Source: Amorphophallus konjac
Lineage: Eukaryota > Streptophyta > Magnoliopsida > Alismatales > Araceae
Reading direction: 5' to 3'
Length of the DNA stretch: 64,000 bases
NCBI GenBank assembly: GCA_022559845.1
Contig: CM040121.1
Coordinates: forward strand, 345,314,243-345,378,242
Under the pieces are notes generated by a model. It did no database searches. It was not told the origin of the DNA and saw only the letters and a list, made by a program, of their open reading frames with translations. Both the position numbers and the translations under genes were made by a program. Below, in pieces: positions 11,873 to 23,516 of the stretch (position 1 is its first letter; each line of letters opens with the position of its first letter).

Positions 11873-12470
11873 TGTTGCAGCTCGGATAGCTCTAAGTACA
11901 AGCAGATAGAAGAGACGCAGCACTGTGGTTAGCAGATGGAGGGCTTCCTTTGAACCGACTGAGCTTCACGCAGACGAGGCTCCGGAAGGGAGAGAAATTG
12001 CAGTCGCAGCCGCCCACCGGAGGGTTTGGGCGATGCAAGCTAGGAGAAGAGCAGGTGAAGAGGGTGGTGAGGGAAGAGGCAGGGCATGAAGAAGGGTTGA
12101 CTGCGGTTGCGTTGTGGAGGAAGAATGTCGACTGTGGCTCCGGATGTTCGATGGAGGGAGAAGAAGAGCCACAGGGTTGAGATTGGGGTTTAGGGTTGAT
12201 ATGGGGGGCGAATGGGTTTTGATGGTGAGCCAATGGGTAGATCAAGGTGGAGTGGGTTCGACCAAATGGAGCCCAAGTTGCCTTGGGTTCGAACCAAATG
12301 AGTTATAGGTGTGAGGATGAGACCCAACGGTCTGGTTCACTAACCGATGCCCGAACATAAAGTGTCGACTCCTTGAGTCGACACATTTTTGAAGCGTTTC
12401 TGTCCCGTAAGAAGAGGAAGGACACCGGGACAAAAGGTCGACTCCAAGAGTCGACATTTCTTCTGAACAT
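11873..12470 (-). promoter_or_regulatory. Possible internal promoter of the F2 extra ORF
   Basis: Two GTCGAC palindromes (12359-12387 and 12432-12459) like those of the F1 and F2 LTRs lie upstream of the ORF. A weak TATA-like CCTATAACTC (minus) lies near 12307. A CCTAAACCCC-containing leader of about 430 bases precedes the ATG at 11872. In the LTRs the same palindromes also lie upstream of the TATA box. This suggests, but does not show, that the ORF has its own promoter. Confidence 0.4.
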
Positions 12471-13507
12471 TGAAAATCCAAATGAGATGAAAGGAGTTGA
12501 AGGCCATATGTGCACAACTTGAAATCCAAGAGATTATAAACTCAAATTGGGCAAGAATGTGGGTTGTTTTAACTAAAAGAAGATGTTGGACAACGAAAAT
12601 CAAATAACCACAATTGGATGACCAATACAACTTATCATGCAAGCATTCATCTCCAATATCCATCACAGTTTAGAATTTTTGCAAGGAATAGACCAGTTTT
12701 AAACTAATGACTATTCATTCTCATGAAGTAGCAATGAAACCAAAATTGCTTACCTTGACCCAAGGGAAGCTGTTACCTTAAATCCTTCATAATGGACAGT
12801 TCAATGAACTCATGATGAACCACATTAGTGTCACTCAGTCCAACCTGTTAACTCTGAGCATTACAGCTCATGGTCAATGCATTATGGGGCAAAGTTAGTG
12901 CAATGGACACATTGTCTTAGTAGCAAATCAAAATTCAAGACAGTCCTAACATAACTTATTCTCAATTCAGCACATAGACAAATTCAACATGGAGACTATC
13001 ATGGCAATCCTTTTAGCAAAACTCTTTGTAGTGAAATTCATGGAAACACAAGTTGAAGACATGAAATTTCAGAGATGTATACACATGATCAGACAAACTT
13101 TTCAGGGGGGTTCACAAAATCATGATCAACTCATGCACTTCAAGCATGCACACAGGCAGTCAGGCATACATAGATACTAAATCAAACATGAGGGTACCTT
13201 AGGGACAGGTATATAGAGGATGCAACTGATTTTAGCATTATATCCATGAGCATATTAACAGGGTTGTGCTTACAAGTAGATGTACTGCATAGCCACTGAA
13301 AATCAACTAATTCAGGAAATACATTAAAATAATAAAGCTCAGATTCCCCATGTGAATAATGAGGAATGACTTTCAAAACAATATGGATAATCACATGTTC
13401 TAAAGAACACTAACAAGAATCTCTCCTCCCTACAGTTCAATACATAGTGCTCGGCTTTTGGTAGCTTCACACAGTCCCATATAATTATATATATATATTT
13501 TAAATAG
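12471..13507 (-). other. F2 internal non-coding region
   Basis: No frame over about 70 codons with protein-like composition. The part from about 13180 matches the 3' non-coding part of F1 internal regions in layout, for example GTGCTCGGCTTTTGGTAGCT near 13448 against the F1 copies at 31868 and 56524. Confidence 0.5.
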
Positions 13508-13740
13508 CAACATGACTAACCTTTTGACACGAGGCATGCCCTTTGTCTCAGGGGCAATTCCCGGTTACTCGGTATCGTCATTTATGATAATGTGGATAAG
13601 ACACTTTCCGATGCGAGTTTCCTCCTTTATTTTAGGGGGGATTACCGATATACTCGATGTCAAATCACACTTATTCAATTTTTGGTGGGACTGGCAACTT
13701 TTTCCTCACGAGTCACTAGACTTTAATGTAGGGGTTTAAG
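13508..13740 (-). other. Conserved non-coding block shared by F2 and F1
   Basis: The block has two half-repeats, each with CCTTTGT.TCAGGGG followed by TTCCCGGTTACTC or a variant, then CTTTTTCCTCACGAG. It recurs at 31923-32145, 38262-38460 and 56576-56800 in the three F1 internal regions. The frames are not kept, so the conserved signal is more likely RNA or DNA structure than protein. Confidence 0.6.
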
Positions 13741-14063
13741 AATCCTTAAAAGTGTTGAGTGGAATAACTGAGATCCTTATTGAATGAAGTCAGTTGTATC
13801 AAAGTTCCATATAAAGTGAGTGATTGAACAGATAGTAGTAGATGAATTAGTCTATTCAAGGTTTGTCTCCCCCTAAGTGTATGCACGGTTGAAAATCAAA
13901 AAGTCCTTGTTAATATGTGTCATGAGGCATTCATGCCTGGATCAATGCAAATTTATTTAACAAGGTTGTTCGGTCGTAGAAGAGTTCAAAAAGTAACGGG
14001 TGTATATGATATACACCCAAGCATGTCAAAATGGTGTATTCAAGCGAGTTGATTACCAGTACG

Positions 14064-14068
14064 TGACG
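14064..14068. repeat. Left target-site duplication of F3
   Basis: TGACG, paired with TGGCG at 26852-26856. The uninterrupted F1 homologues read through this site (GTACGTGGTGGAGAATG near 38797). Confidence 0.65.
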
Positions 14069-16961
14069 TGATAGGATCGGTGCGGTGGATTCAGAGAGGG
14101 GGTGAATGAATCCCACCCTTAAAAACTCTTGCCCAATTAAAACTTCTTGATACAAACTGAAAACAAATGAGCAGTTGCGGAAATAACAGATTCACTAGGT
14201 CAACTAAGATGCTTATAGATGAACAGATTAGTTAGTTAGGATCAATACCAAGGGACTCACAAAGCAGTTATTGAACAGACAGTGTGCATGAACTTAAACC
14301 TGATAAGGAATTAAACACGTTCATGACTGTAGGTTGAAATCGAGTCTAGCATACATAGAGGAGTGATTAAGTAATCAAGGTGACTCTCACAAAACCAGTA
14401 ACAGATGATTGATATGCAATCAAATTCCCTGCTAGATAGAAGATCCAAATCGGCCTATGCAAACATCTAGCGAAAATAGAAATGAACATTCAAACCACAG
14501 TGCACAAAGGGGTTTTTAGGTGGTTCGGTCCTCCAGACCTACGTCCACCCCTCACTCCAAACCGGAGTGAGGCTTCCACTAACAAAAGCTAGAACCGCAG
14601 ACTCAGTCTGCAAACAGGTGCTGCCTAACAGCTTGACCAGGGGAACAACCTCCCCTCTTCCTCCAGACCGGAGGGAAACCACTTGTGACTACCCATCACT
14701 AGCAACCAGAGACCGAGGTCTCTCTTCCTCCACCCAGGAGGGAACCCACAAGCGACACCAGTCACTTGCAACCGGAGATTAAAATCTCCCTTCTCCTGAA
14801 CCAACAGGAGGAACCCCGACCTCTCGATAGAGTATCGGAAAAACAAAAACCAAGGAAGTGTAAAGTAAAAAACAAGAGACGAAAAATACAGCAATCAGAA
14901 AGCTGTAAAAGATGATAGCACAAATGTGGCTCTCAATGGAGCTGACTGACCTGGTTTTGATCCACGGTCCAGCAGGAGCAGATCTTCAAGCAACTTCCCT
15001 TCTTCTCCTCTAACTCTCTATCTCTCTTCTTCTCTGCTGCACTTCTCTTCTTCTCTCGATCTCTGCTGTGGCATGTACAGACTTTGTGAATGCGAAGCTA
15101 AATCATGTACAGACTTCATGTATGCAAGGCTATGGCATGTACAGACTTTGAACATGTGTAATGCAGTGTGCATGCAGTGAAGTATTTACATTGAAATTGG
15201 ATGCATAGACGTGCCGTCAACAAATGTATGGACTTAGTGTGTGTAGTGTAGAGTGCATCTAAGCAAGGTATGAACATTACAATTGGATGCACTAACATGC
15301 CAAATGAATGTGTAGACTCAACGTGCACCATTGTAGACTCAACGTGCACCATTGTGCAGACTTACTAAAATGATGTATGAGCACAGCAACACATAATGTG
15401 CAGACTTCGTGCTATGCATGAAGCAATGTATAGACTTAGAATGCATGGAAGGGATTGTACAGACTTTGTCTGCGTGCATGCTGTGTATGTAAAGATGCTG
15501 AACTACAGCATGTATAGACTTGCAACCTAGCACTTAAGAACCAATCCGATGAATGTATAGAGTTGCTTAAACTAACGCATGGAACAAGTTTGTATAGACT
15601 TGCTTAACTGACCCACTGACAACACAGCACATGCATGAACAAGCCACACAAATTGTACAGACTTATGTATGCATAAGACAATGTATAGACTTGTGTTCGT
15701 GCAACACAAAGGCTGTACAAACTTCGTGTGTGTGCTACAGGACAATGTATAGACTTGTGTGTGCATGGCAGACAATGTATAGACTTGTGTTCGTGCAACA
15801 CAAAGGCCGTACAGACTTCGTGTGTGTGCTACAGAACAATGTATAGACTTGTGTGTGCAGGGCAAACAATGTATAGACTTGGAAAGCTTGAACACGAACA
15901 TGCTGTAATGTATAGACCTTGAACGTGTTTAATGCAGCGATGTATAGACTTGATAGATGATGCATGAACATGCCACCAATCGAGTGTACAGACTTGCTGT
16001 AATGAACGATGCCCAACTACATAGTGTATGGACTTGAATGCATGAGACACTGAGTGAGACTGACCGATGTACAGACTTTGAAAGACGATGCATGCACAAG
16101 CCAACGATGTACAGACTTTGCCAATGTACAGACTTGAATGCTCCATGCACAAAGATGCTAAGTGAGACGCTAGAATGTATAGACTTGCTTGTGCAGTGAT
16201 GTATGGACTTAGTGTGCAATATGAAAACGATGCACAGCCATACCTCATGAATGTATAGACTTTGCGAGCAAGAGACAAGGCTGACGGATGTATAGACTTG
16301 CTAAATGATGCACAGCCATAGCGGCAATGTATAGACTTAGAAGAGATGCACGAGCAGGCGACAATGTGTAGACTTGATGCACGAACTGTGCACAATGAAC
16401 ACGGATGTATAGACTTGTCCAATGTACAGACTTAGTCTCAAGATGATGCAATGTATAGACTTTGTATGATGCATGCATAGGACGCAACGTGAGACGCAAC
16501 ATGAGACGCTGTGTAATGCAGCGAGGCAGTGTATAGACTTTGAGTGTGTGTGAGACAATGTATAGACTTTATGCGGCTTCAAAGTAACCATGTTCAGACT
16601 TTAAAGTGAAGAATGTACAGACTTGGACAAAACATGAAGCACACGATGCATGGACTAGGAATGTACAGACTTTACATTTATGCAGCAACAGGAGTTAAGC
16701 ATGAATGCACCGAGGTCATATGACAGATGAACACAGATTTGAGAGTAGACAGAGCATTACCTGATCTGACTGTACACTGATCTTACCTGTCACTGGTTGA
16801 CTTTTGACTTGAGTTGACTTCATGACCTGTGAGTCATCTTTAAACCTGTTTTGATAGTTTCTCATAATACATCAGGATTATATCATCAAGGATGTACATG
16901 TAAACATAATGAGACATAAAATTGTCATCATCAAAACCCCAGAACCACAGGGGACACAACA
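14069..16961 (-). mobile_element. F3 left LTR (3' LTR), TATA region deleted
   Basis: It is nearly collinear with the right LTR except for two gaps. The right copy has about 390 extra bases at about 22305-22695, which include the TATA box. It also has the solo LTR F5. In the left copy the junction is CTCTGCTGTGGCATGTACAG near 15060. It keeps the leader hairpin (14550-14572) and the TGTATAGACTT array. Confidence 0.8.
15070..16680. repeat. TGTATAGACTT dispersed tandem array, left F3 LTR
   Basis: About 40 copies of a 10-12 base motif, TGTATAGACTT or TGTACAGACTT, are spaced 20-60 bases apart over 1.6 kb. Spacers vary and are rich in GCATG and TGCATGA. All copies have one orientation (AAGTCTATACA on the transcribed strand). 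Spacer lengths and sequences are irregular, so it is neither a CRISPR nor a simple satellite. It matches 22645-23510 plus 25777-26575 in the right LTR. Confidence 0.9.
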
Positions 16962-19281
16962 ATCTCCCCCTTTTTGATGATGGTAATATTATGAGTCATT
17001 GCAATGGATTCACCTGAACATTCACAATAGAATAGCTCTTTCAGAAATGAGCATGTAATTCACCATGTATGCAACAACTGACAGGAGTTACAGTTGATGA
17101 TGCAAATGATAACTCACAAAAGTTTCTCCCCCTTTGACAACATCAAAAAGAATGGAATGATCATTGACTGTTGAAGGATATGATATAGGAGCTATTATGC
17201 AAGTAAAAGACTCCCTCTCAATGAATGAAACAACTCAGAGTTCTCCCCCTTAAATAATGGACAGAAGAAATGGACATGAAGGATGCTGACAAGATCTCCC
17301 CCTTTATGAATTACAATGCAGCATGATTCATATGACATGGAAGCTCCCCCTGAATAGATGGAGTCTTATGAGGTGGATGAGAAGGAGACCACAGGGGCAT
17401 GTAGATTTGACAAAGGTTGCACAGTCAATTGAAGTAGATCGCAGATAGTCAGACGAAACACAGTCAAATACTGAGATCAAATGAGAGCAGAAGAACTAAG
17501 CATAATCAGAAAGTTTTCAAAAGTAGTGAAAGTTAAACACATTTAGCAAGATTGTTAAAGAGTATACCAATTTCATAAATCTAACGAATTTTCCAGCGAG
17601 TCTCCCATTATAAAGATTTATGAATAAACTTTATTGAACTCCATGGTTTAAAGATGATGTATACCAGGTTCGACAAAAAGTTTTGTACTCATATCTGAAA
17701 TCAAGATTTAATAACAAATGAACCAAAAACTCATATGAACATCTTGATTAATCTCCCTCCATCTTACTCAATCAATTTCAATGACTTCTTTAAGAAATAC
17801 ACTCTTAAGTATTGAGTTTAAACATGCATGAAACCATTTGATCATATCAAGGGTTATAGCAGATTATCCTTTGCATTCTTTTTCAAATATTGCAATTTGT
17901 TCAACAAGAATTTTCATGCAGCAAATTTCAAGAGCACTCAAGTTCAGTGCACACCTTGTAACTAGAGGATATACGTTGATCAGACACCAATATCCCTAAG
18001 CACTTAGTGTGACTAACAGTCATGCTTTATAATTAACAGAGTTGACTGTTCACCTCATGACATGTCTTTTCTCATTTCTTTGACGAGTGAGATATGTTTC
18101 TCAGTGTGTCAGCCGTTGCTCTGCCTATTTTTCAATTAATTTTAGGCAGAGTTAACTAAGACACCTCATGACACAGTCCTTTGGACATTTGTTTCTCAGT
18201 GATCAAAGTCATTGCTTATGCAAGATTCAACAGATTTGACCCTTAGACATTTCCAGGAAGTTCAGATGTTTAAAAACAATACAAAATTCATGTATTTCAT
18301 CCAAATAAAGTCATGATTTCCATATTTTCATATTATAGAAGATTTAACAAGACTTAACATGAAACAGTTGGTTAAGGTTTATTAAAGTTGATTCAGATAT
18401 TTTTCAGGACATTTATAGTCAACCTAACCGAATACATTAAATGTAAACCATTTTGATCTTTCTGATGTTCATAAATCTGTATAATAGAAGATTCCTTATT
18501 GAAGTAGTTATTCAGATTTATGAGCAAGGTATACAATTTGAGATCTTCTCAATTGCAGCTATATCAAGAAAGCTTTCAAAAACAGCCAAAGTATCAATGA
18601 TACCAATTGATGGTATATGACGCAGGAAGAGCATAGGCTGATGAATGAGTGATAATGTGGCTATTCAGGAGGAATATCGGTTGAACGAGTGACTACTTCA
18701 AGTCAACCGAGTTGGTCAGTAAGGAAACAGATGAATAGCTAATCAATCAGAATTTATCAGGACACAAGAAGCCAAATATGCATGAAACACTCCCCCTATC
18801 TAGATGCCATGATTGAAGTTAAATTCAGACTAGTGAAATGGTTGACTCCCTGTAACTAAATGCATTGAATCAACATATATGTCATGAAGACAGTGCATGG
18901 GACTTTATGTACGGGATGTCATGAACTATGCTTATGGATGCATCGGGGGCATATGTAGTCCTATCATATTTTCAGTGACTGTATGTCAAATGCATGTATA
19001 TGCAATTCTCATATATGCACACACAGCACAACGTACAAACAAGTAAGCCCATGAAACTCAATGCAAGTGTCAAAACAAATAAAGGAGCATGTATGCATGA
19101 ATCATGATATGCAGTTAAAAAATATGACAATTATGCATGGACACATCAAACAAGATATGCAATGAATTTCAGAATAGGAAATGCAGAGAATTTACCAGAA
19201 AGGGGTTTTATCAACTTGGGTGCCTTGGTTTATTTACCCCTCTTTACTCCTTAGCCCCAAGGCACACCTGTAACAAACACA
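16962..19281 (-). other. F3 3' internal non-coding region with repeated polypurine tracts
   Basis: Plus-strand CTCCCCCTTT-type tracts occur at 16963, near 17126, 17242, 17296, 17345 and 18789, so the minus-strand RNA has about six AAAGGGGGAG-like tracts. A direct repeat of CACCTCATGACA-type sequence lies near 18050 and 18167. No protein-like frame. Pol genes would be expected here in an autonomous copia element. Confidence 0.65.
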
Positions 19282-21136
19282 TCATTTTGATGCAACAGGT
19301 ACCCAAGAGACCTTGGGTCCTGGATTAACAAATACACCTTTGGCAGGTGTTCTAAGCAAATTTTTAGCTTGATGATCATGAAATTTTATCAGAGAATAAC
19401 CATCCATTAAATGTCCAGATTTACCATAATGATAGCAAGATGCAGCAGATTTCAGATTTGACTTATGCACATTCTTATTAGCATGAATTCTATGTGCATA
19501 TGCATGAAAATTTTTGTTAACAGAATTAAAATTCTGTTTACCAAAACTAGTCTTGCTTTGGTATCCTGCCAGCCAACAGGTTGCAGCCCTGTGACCTGGC
19601 TTTCCACATTCAAAACATAGAGAAGAACTCATTCTATTAAAATTCTCATAAAATGCATGTAGTTGTTTGTCATGCATTCCTACAGTAGCTCGATCATCTT
19701 TTTCCATCAACCTGCACTCATGCATCAAATGATCAAATTTGTGATAGTAATGACATTTTATTCTTCTATTTTGATCATGAGAATGTTTCTTCGTTTTAGA
19801 GTTCCTAGCATGAATTCTATCAGATTTCTGATCATCTTTTCCCATGACAGAACAATCATGCATCTCATGGCCGAGTTTACCACAGTAAAAACATTCAGTA
19901 TTCCTTCTGTGAACAATTGGGAATTTTTCAGCCTTAGACTTGTTTGCATGAAATTTATTTTTCTTCTTCAGTGTTTTCATTTTCACATTCTTGTTCTGTT
20001 TTTGAATCTTCTGATCATCAAACTGTTTTGAAGAAGGTGCAGAAGTGCTAGCTAAGTTTGAGCTACTCACAAATGTTGCGTATAGTTTGTTCCTTACAGC
20101 CTGCTTAATTTGAGAATTGCACCCTTTCTCTTCACTCAATTTGGTGACTTCCACATTCAAAGAAGCTTTCATTTTCTCTTTACCTTTGACAAACTTTAAC
20201 ATGGAATGGTTCAATTCAGTTACCTCAGATTGCAGAGAAGAAATTTCGATTTCTGAATTAGTCAAGTCTTCCTCACATGAGATAATTTGTCTCTGCATGG
20301 CATCATTCAAATTTTTAACAATTTCTAGTTCTTGTTTAAGTTTCAATTCATTCTCAAATTGAATTTCCTTAAGATTTTTCTTTCTCGACAGCCAGAAGCC
20401 TCTCTGATATAACAACATTTAAGACCATGAGTTTCTTATTTTGTTCTTTTAGATCTTTATTCTCCTCAATCAACTCATTTTTGTCATCAGATTTCAGCTT
20501 TTTATTCAGCTCATCTTCAGTCTGTTCTAGCTATATTTTTCTATTTGATAACTCTTCATTTTCGGCTCTAAGAGAGTCAATTAATTCTTCTTTCAATTTC
20601 AATTCAGATTTTAGATTTTCATTTTCAGCCTTTAGACTTGTGATTTCAGCATTTTTCTCTTTTCTTAATTTTCTCTTTTCTGACTTAACTCTTTCATATT
20701 TATCCAGTAGATGCACATGCATGGCAACCAAATCATCATAGCTAATATCTTCGGTCTCAGAATTTACCTGGGATGGAGACTCATCGTCAGTCTGATCCCT
20801 TCGATCAGCCATCATACAAACTCCAACTTGTTCCTTATAGATGGTGTTTATTTTGTCCATTATCTCCTTCCCAGACTTGCATCCTGCAACAAATGGAAAC
20901 CTTTCAATATTAACTGAGTTTCTCAGAATGTTAAAGACAGTAGCATTCTCACTGTCTTTTATCCTATCCTTTCTAGACCATATGGTCTTATCATGAGGTA
21001 ATTGGTGTGGGCCTTTTGAAACCAAACTCCATAGATTAGGGTCAATGGAATTTATATAAACACATAGGCCGCCAACCCAATTACTAAAATTAGAACCATC
21101 AAACGCAAACGGACAAGCCATTAAGACAGATATCAA
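19282..21136 (-). pseudogene. gag: F3 gag (Ty1/copia), frameshifted
   Basis: This Gag would form virus-like particles and bind element RNA. The N-terminus (CPFAFDGSNFSNWVGGL) is the DUF4219-like start. A UBN2-like helical region follows, then a long coiled coil (about 20800-20150). The C-terminal half has four knuckle-type motifs. Two are intact CCHC (CFYCGKLGHEMHDC and CFECGKPGHRAATC). Two have lost cysteines (CHYYHKFDHLMHEC and CYHYGKSGHLMDGY). The frame breaks near 20530-20418 by a stop and a frameshift. It ends GPKVSWVPVASK and a stop, the same place where the F1 and F2 gags end. ATG choice is uncertain (21136 or, more likely, the second Met at 21118). Confidence 0.8.
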
Positions 21137-21283
21137 ATAGATTCAACGCACAAAGCAATCGAATAGACTCAGATCAATGAGCTAGAAAGCAATATCAGAA
21201 GAGTGCACCGCACTGGAACAGTAAGACACAAAATCAAATCAGCAGGATCCTCTGCAGATCGTTGGATCTGGAAGTCAGAGACC

Positions 21284-21295
21284 GCTCTGATACCA
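21284..21295 (-). promoter_or_regulatory. F3 primer-binding site
   Basis: On the minus strand it reads TGGTATCAGAGC, complementary to the 3' end of plant initiator tRNA-Met, two bases inside the LTR edge at 21298. Confidence 0.85.
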
Positions 21296-22434
21296 ATTGA
21301 TAGGATCGGTGCGGTGGATTTAGAGGGGGGGTGAATGAATCCCACCCTTAAAAACTCTTGCCCAATTAAAACTTCCTGATACAAACTGAAAACCAATGAG
21401 CAGTTGCGAAAATAACAGATTCACTAGGTCAACTAAGATGCTTACAGATGAACAGATTAGTGACTTAGGATCGATACCAAGGGACTCACAAAGTAGTTAT
21501 CGAACAGACAGTGTGCATGAACTTAAACCTGATAAGGAATTAAACACGTTCATGACTGTAGGTTGAAATCGAGTCTAGCATACATAGAGCAGTGATTAAG
21601 TAATCAAGGTGACTCTCACAGGACCAGTAACAGATGATTGATATGCAATCAAATTCCTTGCTAGATAGAAGATCCAAATCGGCCTATGCAAACATCTAGC
21701 GAAAATAGAAATGAACATTCAAACCACAGTGCACAAAGGGGTTTTTAGGTGGTTTGGTCTTCCAGACCTACGTCCATCCCTCACTCCAAACCGGAGTGAG
21801 GCTTCCACTAGCAAAAGCTAGAACCGCAGACTCAGTCTGCAAACAGGTGCTGCCTAACATCTTGACCAGGGGAACAACCTCCCCTCTTCCTCCAGACCAG
21901 AGGGAAACCACTAGTGACTACCCGTCACTAGCAACCAGAGACCGAGGTCTCTCTTCCTCCACCCAGGAGGGAACCCACAAGCGACACCAGTCACTTGCAA
22001 CCGGAGATTATAATCTCCCTTCTTCTGAACCAACATGAGGAACCCCGACCTCTCTATAGAGTATCAGAAAAACAAAAACCAAGGAAGTGTAAAGTAAAAA
22101 AAAAGAGACGAAAAATACAACAATCAGAAAGCTGTAAAAGATGATAGGACAAATGTGGCTCTCAACGGAGCTGACTGGCCTGGATTTGATCCACGGTCCA
22201 GCAGGAGTAGATCTTCAAGCAACTTCCCTTCTTCTCCTCTAACTCTCTATCTCTCCCTATATCTCTCTTCTTCTCTACTGCACTTCTCTTCTTCTCTCGA
22301 TCTCTACTCTCAAAGGATCTCTCTCTCTTTCTTCTTCTTCTTCTCTCTTTCTCTTTTTCTTTTTCTGGATCGTGCAGACTCTGTCTCTGCTTCTACTTCG
22401 ATCATGATCAGGTCTTCTTCTGAGGAAGAAGCTT

Positions 22435-22445
22435 CATATATATAG
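22435..22445 (-). promoter_or_regulatory. TATA box of F3 5' LTR
   Basis: Minus strand CTATATATATG, with an AT-poor flank on both sides. The stretch is absent from the left LTR. Confidence 0.55.
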
Positions 22446-22644
22446 CAGATGACAGCTAGGGCGTGTGGTCTCCATGATTCCCGCCCAGAGGCCTCAGTCC
22501 ACGTGGCAGCATTTCAGCACAGTGGTTCCACATGTCACGATCAGGGCCATCTTCTATTCTTGGATCACGTGCATCATTAATCTTTGCAAAGAGTCCCTGT
22601 CAGTCAGTCGAAGAGAATTATCAGTTTAAGGTTGAAACCTTGTA

Positions 22645-23511
22645 CAGACTTTATGAAGGCAACGCTGAAGCATGTACAGACCTCATTTATGCAAGACTAT
22701 GGCATGTACAGACTTTGTGAATGCAAAGCTAAAGCATGTACAGACTTCATGTATGCAAGGCTATGGCATGTACAGACTTTGAACATGTGTAATGCAGTGT
22801 GCATGCAGTGAAGTATGTACATTGAAAGTGGATGCACAGACGTGCCATCAACAAATGTATGGACTTAGGTGTGTAGTGTAGAGTGCATCTAAGCAAGGTA
22901 TGAACATTACAATTGGATGAACTAACATGCCAAATGAATGTGCAGACTCAACGTGCACCATTGTAGACTCAACGTACACCATTGTGCAGACTTACTAAAA
23001 TGATGTATGAGCACAGTAACACACAATGTGTAGACTTCGTGCTATGCATGAAGCAATGTATAGACTTAGAATGCATAGAAGGGATTGTACAGACTTTGTC
23101 TGCGTGCATGCTGTGTATGTAAAGATGTTGAACTACAGCATGTATAGACTTGCAACCTAGCACTTAAGAACCAATCCGATGAATGTATAGAGTTGCTTAA
23201 ACTAACGCATGGAACAAGTCTGTATAGACTTACTTAACTGACCCACTGACAACACAGCACATGCATGAACAAGCCACACAAATTGTACAGACTTATGTAT
23301 GCATGAGACAATGTATAGACTTATGTTCGTGCAACACAAAGGCTGTACAGACTTCATGTGTGTGCTACAGGACAATGTATAGACTTGTGTGTGCAGGGCA
23401 GACAATGTATAGACTTGTGTTCGTGTAGCACAAAGGCTGTACAGACTTCGTGTGTATGCTACAGGATAATGTATAGACTTGTGTGTGCAGGGCAGATAAT
23501 GTATATACTTG
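22645..23511. repeat. TGTATAGACTT array, right F3 LTR, first part
   Basis: Same motif and spacing as the left LTR, about 20 copies, broken at 23516 by F5. The continuation is at 25777-26575. Confidence 0.9.
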
Positions 23512-23516
23512 GAAAG

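Noticed and set aside
11950..12308. Overlapping short frames on both strands upstream of the F2 extra ORF
   Set aside because: They overlap each other in the GC-richer leader. None has a domain or is kept elsewhere; leader or promoter is the simpler reading.
15829..16422. Long minus-strand open frames (up to 229 codons) with KSIHC, SLYI and QVYTL repeats in F3 LTRs
   Set aside because: They are three-frame translations of the TGTATAGACTT array, which lacks stops by composition. Frames switch between units and there is no start context or domain.
15070..16680. CRISPR array
   Set aside because: Repeats are 10-12 bases with spacers of irregular length, no Cas genes, and a plant retrotransposon context.
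20427..20741. Ser/Phe-rich plus-strand frames opposite the gag genes (also at 33298, 39604, 58460)
   Set aside because: Antisense shadows of the Lys/Glu-rich coiled-coil part of gag.
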